In this document: piece by piece, positions 45,186 to 52,941 of the stretch | Layout of the letters: each line of letters opens with the position of its first letter | Numbering within the stretch: the stretch's first letter is position 1 | Source of the DNA: Desulfobacteraceae bacterium RAAP-1 | Lineage (GTDB): Bacteria > Desulfobacterota > Desulfobacteria > Desulfobacterales > Desulfatirhabdiaceae | DNA length: 52,941 bases | Assembly (NCBI GenBank): GCA_001443525.1 | Contig: LKPX01000017.1 | Span: 1-52,941, forward strand | Direction: 5' to 3' | Notes under the pieces: model-generated | Told to the model about the DNA's origin: nothing | What the model saw: only the letters and a program-made list of their open reading frames with translations | The model's database searches: none | Position numbers and translations under genes: made by a program

Positions 45186-46013
45186 ATGCCAAAATTTCAA
45201 AACGCCATGAGCATTTTTCAGCTTCTGGACAAATCCAACTGCAGGCTATGCGGTGAAAAAACCTGCATGGCCTTTGCCGGAGCCGTATTTACTGGCCGGC
45301 GCTCCTTGTCGGAATGCCCCAGACTGGATAGAAATATCATTGAAACATTTTCCGAGGTTCCTCAAGACCAGAGAGATACGGAACAAAACCCGGATGATTT
45401 TATAGAGCAGCTCAAAAATAAGATCAGGGATATTGATTTAAAAGCAGCAGCAACACGCACCGGCGGACGATACGAAAATGATCGCCTGATCATCAAGGTC
45501 ATGGGGAAAGATTTCAGTGTTAATCCGGCAGGTGTGATTTCAACCGACATCCATGTCAATCACTGGATCACCGCCCCGTTTCTCAATTACGTGCTTCATG
45601 GGAGAGGTGTTGAACCCACCGGAAACTGGCTGTCGTTTCGGGAACTTGCCAACGGAAAAGAACGCTATCCGCTGTTTAAAAAGAGATGTGAGGAACAGAT
45701 GAAACAGGTGGCGGATAACTACACTGAGTTCTTTGACGACATGGTGCACATTTTCAGCGGCAAACAGGTGGATCCCGTGTTTCAATCGGATATCTCCGTC
45801 ATACTCTCTCCGCTGCCCAAAGTGCCCGTCATGGTGTGTTACTGGCTGCCTGAAGAAGGAATGCAATCCACCCTCAACGTATTTTTTGATCAAACCGCCG
45901 ATCAAAATCTCGATATCGGATCGATTTTCAGTATAGGCGCCGGACTATCGCAGATGTTTACCCGACTGGCGCAACGGCATGGGGTGACCAGGGCTTCTGG
46001 CGCCGGTCATTGA
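45186..46013 (+). CDS. DUF3786 protein with CFeSP-like [4Fe-4S] domain
   Basis: A 275-residue protein. Cys19, Cys22, Cys27 and Cys44 (NCRLCGEKTCMAFA...SECPRL) form the CX2CX4CX16C cluster motif known from the large subunit of the corrinoid iron-sulfur protein and related redox proteins. From about residue 85 the DUF3786 fold follows (HWITAPFLNYVLHGRG, FRELANGKERYPLFKKRCEEQMKQ, LPKVPVMVCYWLPEEGMQSTLNVFFDQTADQNL). This is one of two DUF3786 genes here. A role in B12 or C1 metabolism is inference. ATG 45186 follows GAAGGAAGCACCTATC; an upstream ATG 45123 is less likely. Confidence 0.8.
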   Translation: MPKFQNAMSIFQLLDKSNCRLCGEKTCMAFAGAVFTGRRSLSECPRLDRNIIETFSEVPQDQRDTEQNPDDFIEQLKNKIRDIDLKAAATRTGGRYENDRLIIKVMGKDFSVNPAGVISTDIHVNHWITAPFLNYVLHGRGVEPTGNWLSFRELANGKERYPLFKKRCEEQMKQVADNYTEFFDDMVHIFSGKQVDPVFQSDISVILSPLPKVPVMVCYWLPEEGMQSTLNVFFDQTADQNLDIGSIFSIGAGLSQMFTRLAQRHGVTRASGAGH

Positions 46014-46091
46014 CAGGAAGTGATGGAAGTGGATGGACATATCAGCTTTACATTGCCCCATGACAAAAAAACACCAGGCAGGAGACGACGG

Positions 46092-46637
46092 ATGTCTAAA
46101 TTTCTATCGATATGCATCGTGGTTATCGGAATAATCATTGGGGCCGAAACGCTGGCCTCCATTTCAGAAGCATTTGATTATGAACATCCAGAACGTCTGA
46201 GCGCAGGGGAATGTTGGCGCCAGCTTCCGGATGGACGAATGGTCATCCGCAGCGGCGCTGAATGCCCTGAAGCATACTCACATACAGAAATAAGCCATCA
46301 AAGCGTTAAACCCACCTGGGGCAACGTGGGTACCCGTCGCCTGCCGACCGACAATGTTCCTTATGGCGGCAGTTATCGATGGGCGGTTCCTCCTGGCGCT
46401 GCCACGGAAAGATCGCAGAATCAGTACATATATGACTCCAGCGGAGAAAGATACGACTATCCGCGAGACATCGATGGACATCGATGGCATCACGGACGGT
46501 CCTTCCACCCGGAGCCAGCCATATTGCCGCCGGACCAGATAATTTTTCAGAAAATCTACAAAAACGCCTATCCCAGTCCCAGCGCTCCCCAGACTCATCG
46601 TTTGGAGCCCCGGGGAAAAACGCCTCTGGAAAAATGA
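46092..46637 (+). CDS. Small exported protein of unknown function
   Basis: A 181-residue protein with a hydrophobic N terminus (MSKFLSICIVVIGIIIGAETLA) fit for a signal peptide or anchor. The rest is polar and Tyr/Pro/His-rich, with two Cys in GECWRQLPDGRMVIRSGAECP; the low-complexity stretch YDYPRDIDGHRWHHGRSFH is notable. I recognise no family. CAGGAGACGACGG precedes ATG 46092; an earlier ATG at 46020 would precede the hydrophobic part. It lies 79 bp after the DUF3786 gene. Confidence 0.55.
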   Translation: MSKFLSICIVVIGIIIGAETLASISEAFDYEHPERLSAGECWRQLPDGRMVIRSGAECPEAYSHTEISHQSVKPTWGNVGTRRLPTDNVPYGGSYRWAVPPGAATERSQNQYIYDSSGERYDYPRDIDGHRWHHGRSFHPEPAILPPDQIIFQKIYKNAYPSPSAPQTHRLEPRGKTPLEK

Positions 46638-46679
46638 CGGATATGTCCTGAACTGTTACAAACTGCGCTTTTCATCAAC

Positions 46680-46705
46680 CCTCTTCTCCCAGCAGGGAGA
46701 AGAGG
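46680..46705. repeat. Strong 11-bp-stem hairpin between convergent genes
   Basis: CCTCTTCTCCC (46680-46690) and GGGAGAAGAGG (46695-46705) with a 4-base loop. It lies between the exported-protein gene (plus) and nuoBCD (minus). Neither direction has a T run after the stem; seven A follow on the plus strand. It may act as a weak terminator or RNA-end block for both. Confidence 0.7.
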
Positions 46706-46732
46706 AGTTAAAAAAAGTGTGCTGCTCTCAAT

Positions 46733-49135
46733 TTACCGATCAATATCCGGCAGAAGATAATCCACAGAACCGATAATAGCGATAAAATCGGAAATGGAAG
46801 CGCCTCTGGCCATGATCGGCATAGCCTGAACGTTGGCAAAACCCGGCGTTCGGATACGCATTCGATAGGCGCTGCCGCCGCCGTCGCTGACCACATAATA
46901 GCCTTGGTCCCCGCGCGGGGATTCTGCAGCCGCGTAAATTTCCCCCTCGGGGATTTTAGGGCCGCGGGTTACATGAACAAAATGATGAATCAACGTCTCG
47001 ATATCCTGAAGTGTGGATGCTTTGGGAGGAATACAGAACCGACAGTTTTCGCTTACATATGGACCCGCGGGCATGGTATCCGCCGCCTGCCGGATGATCC
47101 GGAGACTTTGCCGCATTTCTTCCACCCGCACCTGATATCGGGCATAACAATCGCCTTCAGCGGCTGTCGGAATATCGAAATCAAAATTCTGATATCCAGA
47201 GTAAGGGAATTTTTTACGCAGATCCCACGCCAGACCACAGGCGCGCAGCACCGGGCCGCTGATACCCCAGTCCATGGCGTCTGAAAGAGAAATACGGCCG
47301 ATTCCCTGTGTACGTGCCATAAATATGGGATTTCGGGTTGTCAGCGCCTCATATTCCTTCAGACGCTCCGGGAAAATCCGGATAAACGCATCCACGGCTT
47401 CTTTCCATCCATCCGGCAGATCGGCCGCCACGCCGCCGATACGGAACCATGACGGGTGAAGTCTTCCGCCTGTGATCAGTTCAACAATATCCATGATCTG
47501 TTCACGTTCCCGGAAGGTGTAAAAATTAGGCGTCATGGCGCCTAAATCATGGGCAAATGTGGCAAACCAGATCAGATGATTGTTCAGTCTGAAAAATTCA
47601 CTCAGCATCACCCGGATATACTGAGCGCGTTCCGGCGCCTGAATACCGGCAAGCTGTTCTATCGCCATCAGATAGGAAAGATTGTTGGCCGTCCCGTTCA
47701 TATAGTCCACCCGGTCCGTATAAGGAATGAACTGATGCCAGGACTGGCGCTCTCCGATTTTTTCAACCCCGCGATGATGATAGCCAATGTCCATATCCAG
47801 ATCGGTGATGGTTTCTCCCTGAAGCGCCAGAACAAAGCGCATCAGGCCATGGGTGCTGATATGATGCGGCCCTAAATTCAAAATCATTTCCTGCGCTTCG
47901 CTGTCTCGCTGAAGATAAATGCCTGCATCCGGCGGCTGATGGCGCCGGGCGTCGGCCAGAGTATAGGGAGGCATGTCTGTAGCTCTTCCCGGATAAGCTT
48001 TCCGCAGCGGATGACCCTCCCAGTCCTGCGGCATGATCAGGCGTTGGAGCCGGGGATGGCCTGTAAACCGAATACCGAACATGTCGAAAACTTCACGTTC
48101 GTACCAGTTGGCGCTGGGCCACAGGTCGGTCAGGGTCGGCATCTGTAACTGTGAACCTGAAAGCGGGGTTTTGATGCGGATCCGGCGGGGGCTGTCAAGG
48201 TCCAGAAGATGATATACCACGGTAAAATCCGGATATAGTTCCGGCGACTTTCGGCAGGATTCATCCACCGCAGTGATATCTTCCAGACGCTGAAAAGAGG
48301 GAGTTGCTTCTTTTTTTAAAAAATTCAGGATATCGTGGATATGATCAACATCCGTTTGAAGTGTCAGCATATCGGATGTGACGGTGGATACCGCTGCCGC
48401 CGGACCAAATCGCTCGGCGATCTGGCCTTGCAGAGACTGATCCGCAGCGCTGATTTGAATATGCCGCGCAGGCGGGGTCCACATCAGTTCCGTCCGGTTC
48501 TGCCAGAATCTGGGCTCCGTAGCTGCTGTACCCCGAATGGGAATGCCTTCATAGCCTGTACCCCGGGTATCGCGACTTTTGGTGACGCCGTCCACCCGCA
48601 CGGGTTTGACAGTCCCCTGAGTACCGCCGCCATTCAGATTCAGCACACTGCGGGCAGGACGTTCGCCGGTCCGGATTTTCTCCTGAAGCATGGTCAGCGC
48701 GTAGAGTACCGCCTCCGGCCGAGGCGGACAACCCGGAATATAAATATCCACAGGAAGAATCTGGTTTACTCCCTGCACCACGCTGTAAACATCATACATA
48801 CCGCCGGAATTGGCGCAGGAACCCATGGACATCACCCAGCGCGGCTCCGCCATCTGTTCATAAAGCCGCAACACCACCGGTGCGATTTTTTTAAACACCG
48901 TTCCGGAAATAATCATCAGGTCGGCCTGACGGGGAGATCCCCTCAAAACTTCAGCGCCAAACCGGGCGATATCGTAACGGGATGTAAAGGAGGCTGCTTC
49001 TTCGATAAAACAGCAGGACAGCCCGAAAAACATGGGCCACAGGCTGTACTGACGGGCCCAGTTAATGAGCGCATCTGTTTTAGCCAGAAGAAAATTCTGA
49101 GGACTTAATAAAGCGTTGATGCTTCTGTCTCCCAA
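46733..49135 (-). CDS. nuoBCD: NADH-quinone oxidoreductase NuoB-NuoC-NuoD fusion
   Basis: An 800-residue complex I protein joining three subunits in order. NuoB (1 to about 170) has the N2-cluster cysteines Cys41, Cys42, Cys107 and Cys136 ([26 protein letters not shown]). NuoC (about 225-405) has [24 protein letters not shown]. NuoD (about 410-800) has [35 protein letters not shown] and the C-terminal [18 protein letters not shown]. The start is TTG 49135, with AAAGGAGGG at the right distance; longer starts shadow nuoA. It overlaps nuoA by 31 bp. No other nuo gene follows, and a hairpin lies 28 bp past the stop. Confidence 0.94.
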   Translation of the reverse strand: MGDRSINALLSPQNFLLAKTDALINWARQYSLWPMFFGLSCCFIEEAASFTSRYDIARFGAEVLRGSPRQADLMIISGTVFKKIAPVVLRLYEQMAEPRWVMSMGSCANSGGMYDVYSVVQGVNQILPVDIYIPGCPPRPEAVLYALTMLQEKIRTGERPARSVLNLNGGGTQGTVKPVRVDGVTKSRDTRGTGYEGIPIRGTAATEPRFWQNRTELMWTPPARHIQISAADQSLQGQIAERFGPAAAVSTVTSDMLTLQTDVDHIHDILNFLKKEATPSFQRLEDITAVDESCRKSPELYPDFTVVYHLLDLDSPRRIRIKTPLSGSQLQMPTLTDLWPSANWYEREVFDMFGIRFTGHPRLQRLIMPQDWEGHPLRKAYPGRATDMPPYTLADARRHQPPDAGIYLQRDSEAQEMILNLGPHHISTHGLMRFVLALQGETITDLDMDIGYHHRGVEKIGERQSWHQFIPYTDRVDYMNGTANNLSYLMAIEQLAGIQAPERAQYIRVMLSEFFRLNNHLIWFATFAHDLGAMTPNFYTFREREQIMDIVELITGGRLHPSWFRIGGVAADLPDGWKEAVDAFIRIFPERLKEYEALTTRNPIFMARTQGIGRISLSDAMDWGISGPVLRACGLAWDLRKKFPYSGYQNFDFDIPTAAEGDCYARYQVRVEEMRQSLRIIRQAADTMPAGPYVSENCRFCIPPKASTLQDIETLIHHFVHVTRGPKIPEGEIYAAAESPRGDQGYYVVSDGGGSAYRMRIRTPGFANVQAMPIMARGASISDFIAIIGSVDYLLPDIDR

Positions 49136-49518
49136 TTCAGCCCTCCTTTCTTCCAGACATAGAACAGACCCAAAACCAACAGAACGATAAATGCGGTCAC
49201 CTGAAACCATCCCGCCCAACCCAGTTTCTGAAATGAAACCGCCCAGGAAAAAATAAAAGCGCTTTCCACATCGAAAATGAGAAAAAAAACAGCCACCCGA
49301 TAAAAGGAAACAGGATAGCTGAGACGCGCCGGTCCGGTCGGGATAACGCCGCTTTCATAAGGCATCCGTTTTTCCGGATTGTCTTTTCTGTCACCCAGAA
49401 AGGAGCAGCAAAACAGGAGCAGGCCCACAAGCCCGAATACCATCAGGCTGTAGATGATCAGGGCCAGAAGGCCGGGTTCCCAAGGGGACAAGGTAACTAA
49501 AACGTTTGCAGGCTGCAT
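49105..49518 (-). CDS. nuoA: NADH-quinone oxidoreductase subunit A
   Basis: A 137-residue membrane subunit with three helices ([60 protein letters not shown]). The conserved loop [27 protein letters not shown] and Asp-Val-Glu-Ser of helix 2 identify NuoA. ATG 49518 has AGGATATACACC ahead. It is translationally coupled to nuoBCD. Membrane subunits H, J-N and the NADH module are not in the window. Confidence 0.94.
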   Translation of the reverse strand: MQPANVLVTLSPWEPGLLALIIYSLMVFGLVGLLLFCCSFLGDRKDNPEKRMPYESGVIPTGPARLSYPVSFYRVAVFFLIFDVESAFIFSWAVSFQKLGWAGWFQVTAFIVLLVLGLFYVWKKGGLNWETEASTLY

Positions 49519-49545
49519 GGTGTATATCCTGTATGAACAAGAACT

Positions 49546-49655
49546 GATAGCTTCGTAAAGAACCCCGTCCCGGCGGACGTGCTGCATCCCATATTCATCG
49601 CTGCATACGAGGCCGGATTTGTACGCCTTGACTCAGAACGTTTTACACCGCTATC
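49546..49655 (-). repeat. Diverged copy of the dispersed repeat upstream of nuoA
   Basis: It follows the layout of copy G (outer arm, GCTGCATCC, TCATCGCTGCATAC, GTACGCCTTG, outer arm) with many changes. The ends are now GATAGCTTCGTAAAG and TTTTACACCGCTATC, still complementary (GATAGC/GCTATC) although both differ from the family GACGGC/GCCGTC, a sign that base pairing was kept. It lies 27 bp upstream of nuoA. Confidence 0.65.
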
Positions 49656-49684
49656 TGCTGTTTGTGATATTTCACATCGTATCA

Positions 49685-50242
49685 TCAGGAAAACGATCTT
49701 TCGAACAACGACTGAATGGCCTTTTTCCCGTTTTCTTCCAGAAAGCGGGTTCCAGTACCTGCAAAACGGCTGTTGGTAATCACCGGCAGGTTATCTTTTC
49801 CGGATTTGGACCAGTCGTTGTGATCCCAGCAAAACCACGCGTCCTGTTTTTGATCGAATACATACAGCGGTTTGTTGCACAACTTGCTGAATTCCGCTCC
49901 CCATCCGGTGCCGCCCTTGACCGTTTTATCGGGAAGTATCTCACCGATTACAAAAATTTCCTGCCCGTTATTGATCTGATACCAGATGCTTTGCAGAATT
50001 TTACGGAAAGTGGGGTTATCTGTATAACGGCGGTTCATGAGCCGTGAAATATACTCCAGGCTGACATCTCCGTTTTTCAGTTCCTCATGCGTCAACACCC
50101 GCAAACCGCGTTGACGCACCCGGCTGTGCCCTTCAAATGTAAAATTGACTTCCTCGATTCCAAAGCGTTCCGCATTTTCACCAAATTCTGCTTCCGCACC
50201 CTTGGCGCCGCCGCTGAAGAGAACTGCATTTTCTTTTTTCAT
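49685..50242 (-). CDS. SLOG-like nucleotide-binding protein, function unknown
   Basis: A 185-residue soluble protein. The N terminus AVLFSGGAKGAEAEFGENAERFG has the glycine loop and spacing of YpsA/SLOG Rossmann-like proteins, and VIGEILPDKTVKGGTGWGAEFSKLCNKPLYVFDQ carries the second conserved glycine region. Family members bind nucleotide or NAD-like ligands in stress or antiphage contexts, but nothing nearby supports such a role. AAAGGAATACCAA precedes ATG 50242. It may be co-transcribed with nuoA, 166 bp downstream. Confidence 0.6.
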   Translation of the reverse strand: MKKENAVLFSGGAKGAEAEFGENAERFGIEEVNFTFEGHSRVRQRGLRVLTHEELKNGDVSLEYISRLMNRRYTDNPTFRKILQSIWYQINNGQEIFVIGEILPDKTVKGGTGWGAEFSKLCNKPLYVFDQKQDAWFCWDHNDWSKSGKDNLPVITNSRFAGTGTRFLEENGKKAIQSLFERSFS

Positions 50243-50458
50243 TTGGTATTCCTTTCAATAGAATTCCAGTCGATTCATATCGCTGTAAAGCTGTGAGTAA
50301 CAATTGCAATTGCCTGTTTGACAGAAATCAATATGATATTATCATTCATGAACGAAGCTGTAAATGTTATTGAAGCGTTGGAAGATTTCTGTCCATACTC
50401 AACGGTTACGAGGACATCAACGCCTTTATCACTTTAATTTTTCAGGAGATTTGTGACA

Positions 50459-51283
50459 ATGGATCTAATTACAATAGATGCGGAAAAATGTAAGCGTGAT
50501 GGTATCTGTGTTGCTGAATGCCCGGTGCGGCTGCTGGTGTTGAAACCGGATGCGCCGACACCCGTTCTGGTTCCCGGAGCGGATGAAATATGTATTCATT
50601 GCGGCCATTGCGTGGCCGTATGCCCCCATGGCGCGCTGTCTCACAGAGATATGCAGCCTGAAAGCTGTCCGCCCGTGCGTCCGGAACTAACAATAAGGCC
50701 GGAACAGGCCGAATATTTTTTGCGCTCACGGCGTTCAATCCGTACATATAAAAAAGCACCGGTACCCAAAGATGTTCTGAGTAAAGTCATTGATATCGCA
50801 AGATTTGCTCCCAGCGGTCATAACAGTCAGCCCGTCAAATGGATTATGATTCACGACAGCGCCGAACTTCACCGGTTGACCGGCATGGTAATCGACTGGA
50901 TGCGGTATATGTGTAAGGAGCATCCAACAATGGCACAGCCTCTTCATATGGATGCCGTCATTGCCGGCTGGGAAGCCGGTCTTGACCCTGTCTGCCGCAA
51001 GGCGCCGCACCTGATTATCGCTTACGGCGACAAAACCAACCCGATGGCGCAGACTGCATCTATTATCGCCCTGGCATATGCGGAACTGGCGGCTTTTTCC
51101 ATGGGGCTGGGCGCCTGCTGGGCGGGATATTTCAATGCAGCGGCAACGTTCTGGCCGCCATTACAGCAGGCACTGAAGCTTCCTGAAAATCATGTCAGTT
51201 TCGGTGCGATGATGGTCGGATATCCTCAATACGCATATCATCGTCTGCCCAGCCGCAAAGAAGCGGATATTATCTGGCGATAA
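50459..51283 (+). CDS. Ferredoxin-nitroreductase fusion protein
   Basis: A 274-residue protein. Residues 1-60 are a 2[4Fe-4S] ferredoxin: CKRDGICVAECP (Cys11, Cys17, Cys21) and CIHCGHCVAVCP (Cys45, 48, 51, 55). Position 14, normally Cys, is Asp, a substitution seen in Pyrococcus ferredoxin where Asp ligates the cluster. Residues about 85-274 are an FMN nitroreductase (RRSIRTYKKAPVPKDVL, ARFAPSGHNSQPVKWIMI, GLGACWAGYF, MMVGYPQYAYHRLPSRKEADIIW). The domains likely pass electrons from a low-potential donor to FMN; substrate unknown. ATG 50459 follows AGGAGATTTGTGACA; a GTG 6 bp earlier is possible. Confidence 0.88.
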   Translation: MDLITIDAEKCKRDGICVAECPVRLLVLKPDAPTPVLVPGADEICIHCGHCVAVCPHGALSHRDMQPESCPPVRPELTIRPEQAEYFLRSRRSIRTYKKAPVPKDVLSKVIDIARFAPSGHNSQPVKWIMIHDSAELHRLTGMVIDWMRYMCKEHPTMAQPLHMDAVIAGWEAGLDPVCRKAPHLIIAYGDKTNPMAQTASIIALAYAELAAFSMGLGACWAGYFNAAATFWPPLQQALKLPENHVSFGAMMVGYPQYAYHRLPSRKEADIIWR

Positions 51284-51312
51284 GCAGTTTATAATACAAG
51301 CTGGAGGCCACC

Positions 51313-52353
51313 ATGCCCATCCCCGGAAATCTGTTGACCACCGCCATGGCGGTAATGCCGCATCAAAATGCGGACCGCGCCATAGAAACCGCTCTGACAC
51401 TCGATATTCCCTTCTGGCCACAACTGCCCAGAATGAATTATTATGAAGATATGTACGTGCAGGCGTCAGAGCACTTTCCCGGCATCGTTCTGGATATGGC
51501 GGCAAGAACCCTTCGTTTTTCGATGGACAAATTTATCAACGAATTCGAGGAAACGCTGGCCCATTTTGATGCCCCATCCTATTTTGACATCAGTCCCACA
51601 TATTCAGCCGTATATCACCGGTTTCTGAAACTGGATCTTTCCGGCCGAACGGCTATCCGCGGGCAGCTTGAAGGACCGATCAGCTTCGGATTCAACATTC
51701 TGGATCAGGATGACCGGCCCATTCTTTTTAATGATTCTGTCCGGCCCTTCATGTTCGAGTTCATGGCAAAGCGCATCAATGTCCAGTCCAGCCGCCTCAA
51801 ACTACTGAACCCCAATGCTTTCATGTTCATTGATGAGCCCGGATTGCAATTCCTTTTCAGTGCGCTGTCGGGGTATAGTGACATCGCTGCAGCCACAGAT
51901 GTCGCAAACTTTCTTGAAATGGTCGAACGCCCCAGAGGTATTCATCTGTGCGGCAACCCCGATTGGGATTTTCTTCTGAATCTTGATATGGAAGTGCTTT
52001 CCATGGACGTCTATACCAATGCTGAAGTTTTTTCCTCATATGCAGGTGCCATCAAACGATTTTTGAATAAAGGCGGCATTATCGTCTGGGGAATTGTTCC
52101 CACCAATTTCGAACCATTTGAAGCGGAAAGTATCACATCTCTGGAACAGCGTCTCGAAACCGTCTGGAGTGCTCTTGAAAAAAAAGGGGTCGGCAGGGAC
52201 TATCTGCTGCCCCGAAGCCTGCTGTCACCGGCTACCTGTTGCCTGGTTAACCCGGATGGTGAAAAAACCGTTGAAAAAGCTTTTCGAACAATTAAAACAC
52301 TTTCAGAGCGATTGCGTGAAAAGTACCACAAGTTTTTTGACTCGGTACCTTGA
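51313..52353 (+). CDS. Short MetE-like (UROD/MetE superfamily) protein
   Basis: A 346-residue protein of the MetE C-terminal domain superfamily, without the N-terminal half of classical MetE. Zn-ligand candidates are His211 and Cys213 (IHLCGN) and Cys309 or Cys310 (SPATCCL); Glu175 in MFIDEPGL lies in the substrate region. Short forms of this kind have been described as methionine synthases that take methyl from a methyl-corrinoid protein rather than from methyltetrahydrofolate triglutamate; that role is inference here. CTGGAGGCCACC precedes ATG 51313. It lies 29 bp after the nitroreductase fusion, which may be its co-transcribed partner. Confidence 0.78.
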   Translation: MPIPGNLLTTAMAVMPHQNADRAIETALTLDIPFWPQLPRMNYYEDMYVQASEHFPGIVLDMAARTLRFSMDKFINEFEETLAHFDAPSYFDISPTYSAVYHRFLKLDLSGRTAIRGQLEGPISFGFNILDQDDRPILFNDSVRPFMFEFMAKRINVQSSRLKLLNPNAFMFIDEPGLQFLFSALSGYSDIAAATDVANFLEMVERPRGIHLCGNPDWDFLLNLDMEVLSMDVYTNAEVFSSYAGAIKRFLNKGGIIVWGIVPTNFEPFEAESITSLEQRLETVWSALEKKGVGRDYLLPRSLLSPATCCLVNPDGEKTVEKAFRTIKTLSERLREKYHKFFDSVP

Positions 52354-52401
52354 AACCATTTGACAACATCACCTGCATTATTATAAACAGGCAAAAGAAA
52401 T

Positions 52402-52473
52402 GGTCCTATCGTCTAGCGGTCAGGACGCTGGCCTCTCACGCCGGAAACACGGGTTCGATTCCCGTTGGGACCA
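52402..52473 (+). tRNA. tRNA-Glu (anticodon CUC)
   Basis: Cloverleaf with acceptor GGTCCTA / TGGGACC and discriminator A, D-arm ATCGTCTAGCGGTCAGGAC, anticodon stem CTGGC / GCCGG with loop CTCTCAC (anticodon CTC), and T-arm ACGGGTTCGATTCCCGT. The CCA end is not encoded. Free-standing, 48 bp after the MetE-like gene. The 3' side is a common integration target, and the region beyond looks rearranged. Confidence 0.97.
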
Positions 52474-52784
52474 CTCAGAAATTTTATCCATTATATCATC
52501 ATTACACTCCATCCATAACCACCGGCAGCCATCCACAAGAATTCCGCTTCGAGAATATTTTTCTATTTGAAATCAAGGTGAAGCTCCACCCGCAGAGCGG
52601 TTGGCCTCAGGAAACCCCCCATAGGGGGGGCGTTGATATAGGGAAAGCCTCGCTGGGGCTATAACAGGAGAATGAACCTATATTATTTCACACCGGATCG
52701 GTAGAACCTATTCAAGGCCTCCACCAGAGGTGGAGGTTTTAGATTATAATAATCTGTTTGTTTGAGTACCAAGAGGAGGTTATC
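52474..52784 (+). other. Non-coding block with strong hairpins after tRNA-Glu
   Basis: No convincing gene. Visible structure: CCCCCC-ATA-GGGGGG (near 52614-52628), GAACCTAT twice (near 52674 and 52704), and the hairpin at 52718-52736 with a short T run. The density of hairpins is unlike the rest of the window and may mark the end of an insertion element or a structured RNA. I cannot assign a family. Confidence 0.5.
52718..52740 (+). terminator. Intrinsic-terminator-like hairpin
   Basis: CCTCCACC (52718-52725), loop AGA, GGTGGAGG (52729-52736), then TTTTAG. The stem is perfect and very stable. It could be a terminator, or the subterminal hairpin of an IS200/IS605-type end, which has similar form. 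Confidence 0.6.
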
Positions 52785-52826
52785 ATGACACAAATCGCAC
52801 TGATTACCGGAGCGACCTCCGGTTTT
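52785..52826 (+). pseudogene. Short-chain dehydrogenase gene, truncated after 14 codons
   Basis: After an excellent ribosome site (AAGAGGAGGT, 52771-52780), ATG 52785 opens MTQIALITGATSGF, the TGxxxGxG-type NAD(P)-binding start of SDR enzymes. The next residue should be Gly, but the frame runs into LVTKLLSHDIFDLNL and stops at 52874. The SDR gene is therefore interrupted near 52827, most simply by an insertion continuing past the window; the 3' part may lie beyond. Confidence 0.75.
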
Positions 52827-52941
52827 CTGGTTACAAAATTGTTGTCACATGACATTTTTGACTTAAATCTGTGACATTCGGCAATGCCTTGACACTTCAG
52901 ACAGGCCCCAAAGCACCTCAATCTTTCGACGACGCCATGTC
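52827..52941. mobile_element. Probable insertion-element end, incomplete
   Basis: The sequence that interrupts the SDR gene carries repeated TGTCAC / TGACAT / GTGACATT / TTGACA motifs in about 60 bp (TTGTCACATGACATTTTTGA, then CTGTGACATTC), which resemble the multiple transposase sites at the ends of some insertion sequences. No transposase start is visible before the window ends. Family undetermined. Confidence 0.45.

Noticed and set aside
46680-46705. Intrinsic terminator for nuoBCD or the exported protein
   Set aside because: The stem is strong, but no T run follows in either direction, so it is listed only as a hairpin.
49685-50242. Antiphage defence role for the SLOG-like protein
   Set aside because: SLOG proteins occur in defence systems, but no effector (TIR, HNH, cyclase, helicase) is adjacent; neighbours are nuoA and a nitroreductase.
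52350-52664. A 104-codon open frame spanning the tRNA
   Set aside because: It runs through tRNA-Glu, has no ribosome site, and its tail falls in the hairpin block.

Overview
The window reads as one chromosomal stretch of an anaerobic or microaerotolerant bacterium, most likely a sulfate-reducer relative in Desulfobacterota (Desulfobacterales-like). The grounds are gene content, not a search: an exported CbiK-type chelatase, rubredoxin, ferritin, cytochrome bd, Cys-rich ferredoxin-like proteins, two DUF3786 proteins, a MoeA fused to a periplasmic-binding-like domain, and a short MetE-like protein. Base composition is roughly balanced and coding density is high. No CRISPR array, rRNA or phage module is visible. 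There is one tRNA (Glu, CUC anticodon).

Layout. 1-3.9 kb (minus strand): cobalamin riboswitch with attenuator and exported CbiK, a Sua5/YrdC protein, and a PurD-PurE fusion. 4.1-7.5 kb: CX4C rubredoxin, minimal FtsX-type permease, Cys-rich double-cluster protein, VOC and cupin proteins, DUF4405 membrane protein. 7.6-10.6 kb (minus): an rrf2-cydA-cydB unit ending in a good terminator. 10.9-16.8 kb: UPF0182 protein, then a coupled DUF3786 / Nramp / double-UspA set. 16.9-23.8 kb: ACT protein, zinc-ribbon protein, B12-type radical SAM protein, REC-GAF-HD-GYP regulator, methyltransferase and glycosyltransferase. 24.2-28 kb: two moeA paralogues and a ferritin. 28-32.2 kb (minus): der, rarA, a short ArgA-like acetyltransferase and a rhomboid protease. 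32.4-38.7 kb: threonine dehydratase, a cytidylate-kinase-like protein, and a four-gene MacAB-like export system. 39-44.7 kb: groES-groEL, two tandem uspA genes, an EF-G paralogue. 45-46.6 kb: a decayed histidine-kinase remnant, a second DUF3786 protein, a small exported protein. 46.7-50.2 kb (minus): nuoA with a nuoB-C-D fusion but no other complex I genes, and a SLOG-like protein. 50.4-52.9 kb: ferredoxin-nitroreductase, MetE-like protein, tRNA-Glu, a block of strong hairpins, and an SDR gene cut short after 14 codons by foreign-looking DNA running off the window.

The most striking unexplained structure is a family of dispersed, long-palindromic repeats of about 125 bp, usually with a half-copy of about 27 bp on one side. 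Four near-complete forward copies, two inverted copies, one half copy, one diverged copy and several fragments lie between genes, many of them within a few bases of a stop codon. Each could fold into a long hairpin with an A5/T5 run in the outer stem, so each may work as a bidirectional terminator or RNA-stability element, or be a MITE-like non-autonomous element.

Functionally the window is a mix of housekeeping genes (der, rarA, groESL, purDE, ilvA), redox and oxygen defence (cydAB, rubredoxin, ferritin, nitroreductase), and metal or cofactor handling (cobalamin, molybdopterin, Mn/Fe). The last 500 bases, next to tRNA-Glu, look like the edge of a variable region.
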